DNA of 64,000 bases, taken from the NCBI RefSeq assembly GCF_900096975.1, contig NZ_FMYQ01000001.1:62001-126000 (forward strand). Reading direction: 5' to 3'. The translations under genes and the position numbers were made by a program. The stretch comes from Paraburkholderia lycopersici (lineage in GTDB: Bacteria > Pseudomonadota > Gammaproteobacteria > Burkholderiales > Burkholderiaceae). Numbering within the stretch: the stretch's first letter is position 1; each line of letters starts with the position of its first letter. The notes under the pieces are model-generated. The model made no database searches, had not been told where the DNA came from, and was given only the letters and a program-made list of their open reading frames with translations. This document shows positions 63,924-64,000 of the stretch, piece after piece.

Positions 63924-64000
63924 TTACTTCGGCGCCGAAACGGTCACGAGCGCCGGACGCAGCACGCGATCGGCGATCACGTAACCCTTTTGCAGCACGC
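63924..64000 (-). CDS. grpE: GrpE nucleotide exchange factor, C-terminal end (rest outside window)
   Basis: Only the last 24 codons are present; they read VLQKGYVIADRVLRPALVTV and SAPK before TAA at 63924-63926. QKGY.. DRVLRPA.V.V is the beta-domain signature of GrpE, which releases ADP from DnaK. Its place upstream of dnaK on the same strand confirms it. Confidence 0.95.
   Translation of the reverse strand, partial: VLQKGYVIADRVLRPALVTVSAPK

Noticed and set aside
1..64000. Searched by eye for CRISPR arrays, insertion sequences, prophage genes, tRNA or rRNA genes and an integrated element boundary
   Set aside because: No regularly spaced repeats, transposase or phage motifs, CCA-ended cloverleaf or rRNA-like stretch was seen; gene content and composition are uniform apart from small AT-rich gaps.

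Overview
This window looks like core chromosome of a Burkholderiaceae beta-proteobacterium, most likely Paraburkholderia or Burkholderia. It is uniformly GC-rich with strong GC bias at third codon positions. It carries gene sets common in that family: the kynBUA tryptophan operon, hmgA-fahA, xdhABC, a pabB-pabC fusion, HAD-IB phosphatase followed by pcnB-folK-dNK-panB, and grpE-dnaK-dnaJ. I found no tRNA or rRNA gene, CRISPR array, insertion sequence, prophage or plasmid module. The genus call is inference; no marker gene was compared with a database.

Layout. 1-3,991: end of a TauE/SafE permease, a small unknown protein, a BON-domain periplasmic protein, a membrane-anchored TAXI binding protein and a GST-kappa-like isomerase. 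4,045-9,791: a LysR regulator facing the xanthine dehydrogenase operon xdhA-xdhB-xdhC, with XdhC reduced to its C-terminal domain. 10,268-17,764: three MFS exporters, a second LysR regulator with a readable promoter and T-N11-A box, an enoyl-CoA hydratase, a PiFi-like protein and a gene remnant. 17,842-21,596: homogentisate degradation (hmgA-fahA) and a degenerate EAL protein. 21,648-30,584: murB, yajQ, a chemotaxis receptor, plsY, ybaK, xerD, ogt, queG and tsaE. 30,566-44,267: the cell-wall amidase amiC, an EamA exporter, a pirin, a thioredoxin-TPR chaperone, a mannose-1-phosphate guanylyltransferase, a Crp-like regulator, tcdA, pdxH, cfa, a DUF72 protein, msrA and a flavin reductase. 44,320-47,894: an Lrp regulator divergent from kynB-kynU-kynA. 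47,914-50,552: a TonB-dependent copper receptor preceded by a DUF2946 leader ORF. 51,012-58,264: purM, hda, HAD phosphatase, pcnB, folK, deoxynucleoside kinase and panB. 58,383-64,000: pabBC, dnaJ, dnaK and the end of grpE.

How the genes work together. Aromatic amino acid catabolism is well represented: KynA, KynB and KynU turn tryptophan into anthranilate, and HmgA and FahA finish tyrosine and phenylalanine breakdown to fumarate and acetoacetate. Folate and pantothenate supply is covered by PabBC, FolK and PanB. Wall and protein upkeep is covered by MurB, AmiC, TsaE, the DnaK system, CnoX and MsrA.

Most notable: the DUF2946 ORF at 50,163-50,552 has both hallmarks (a CXXC motif and a C-terminal RAPP arrest motif) of a copper-sensing upstream ORF, and it sits directly before the oprC-type receptor. 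I found no wholly new multi-gene system. Other points of interest are the truncated XdhC, a probable frameshift that cuts an acidic tail from the chemotaxis receptor, an orphan two-membrane-span TAXI protein, a degenerate EAL protein, and an AT-rich gap next to a LysR gene that ends in a reverse-strand terminator.
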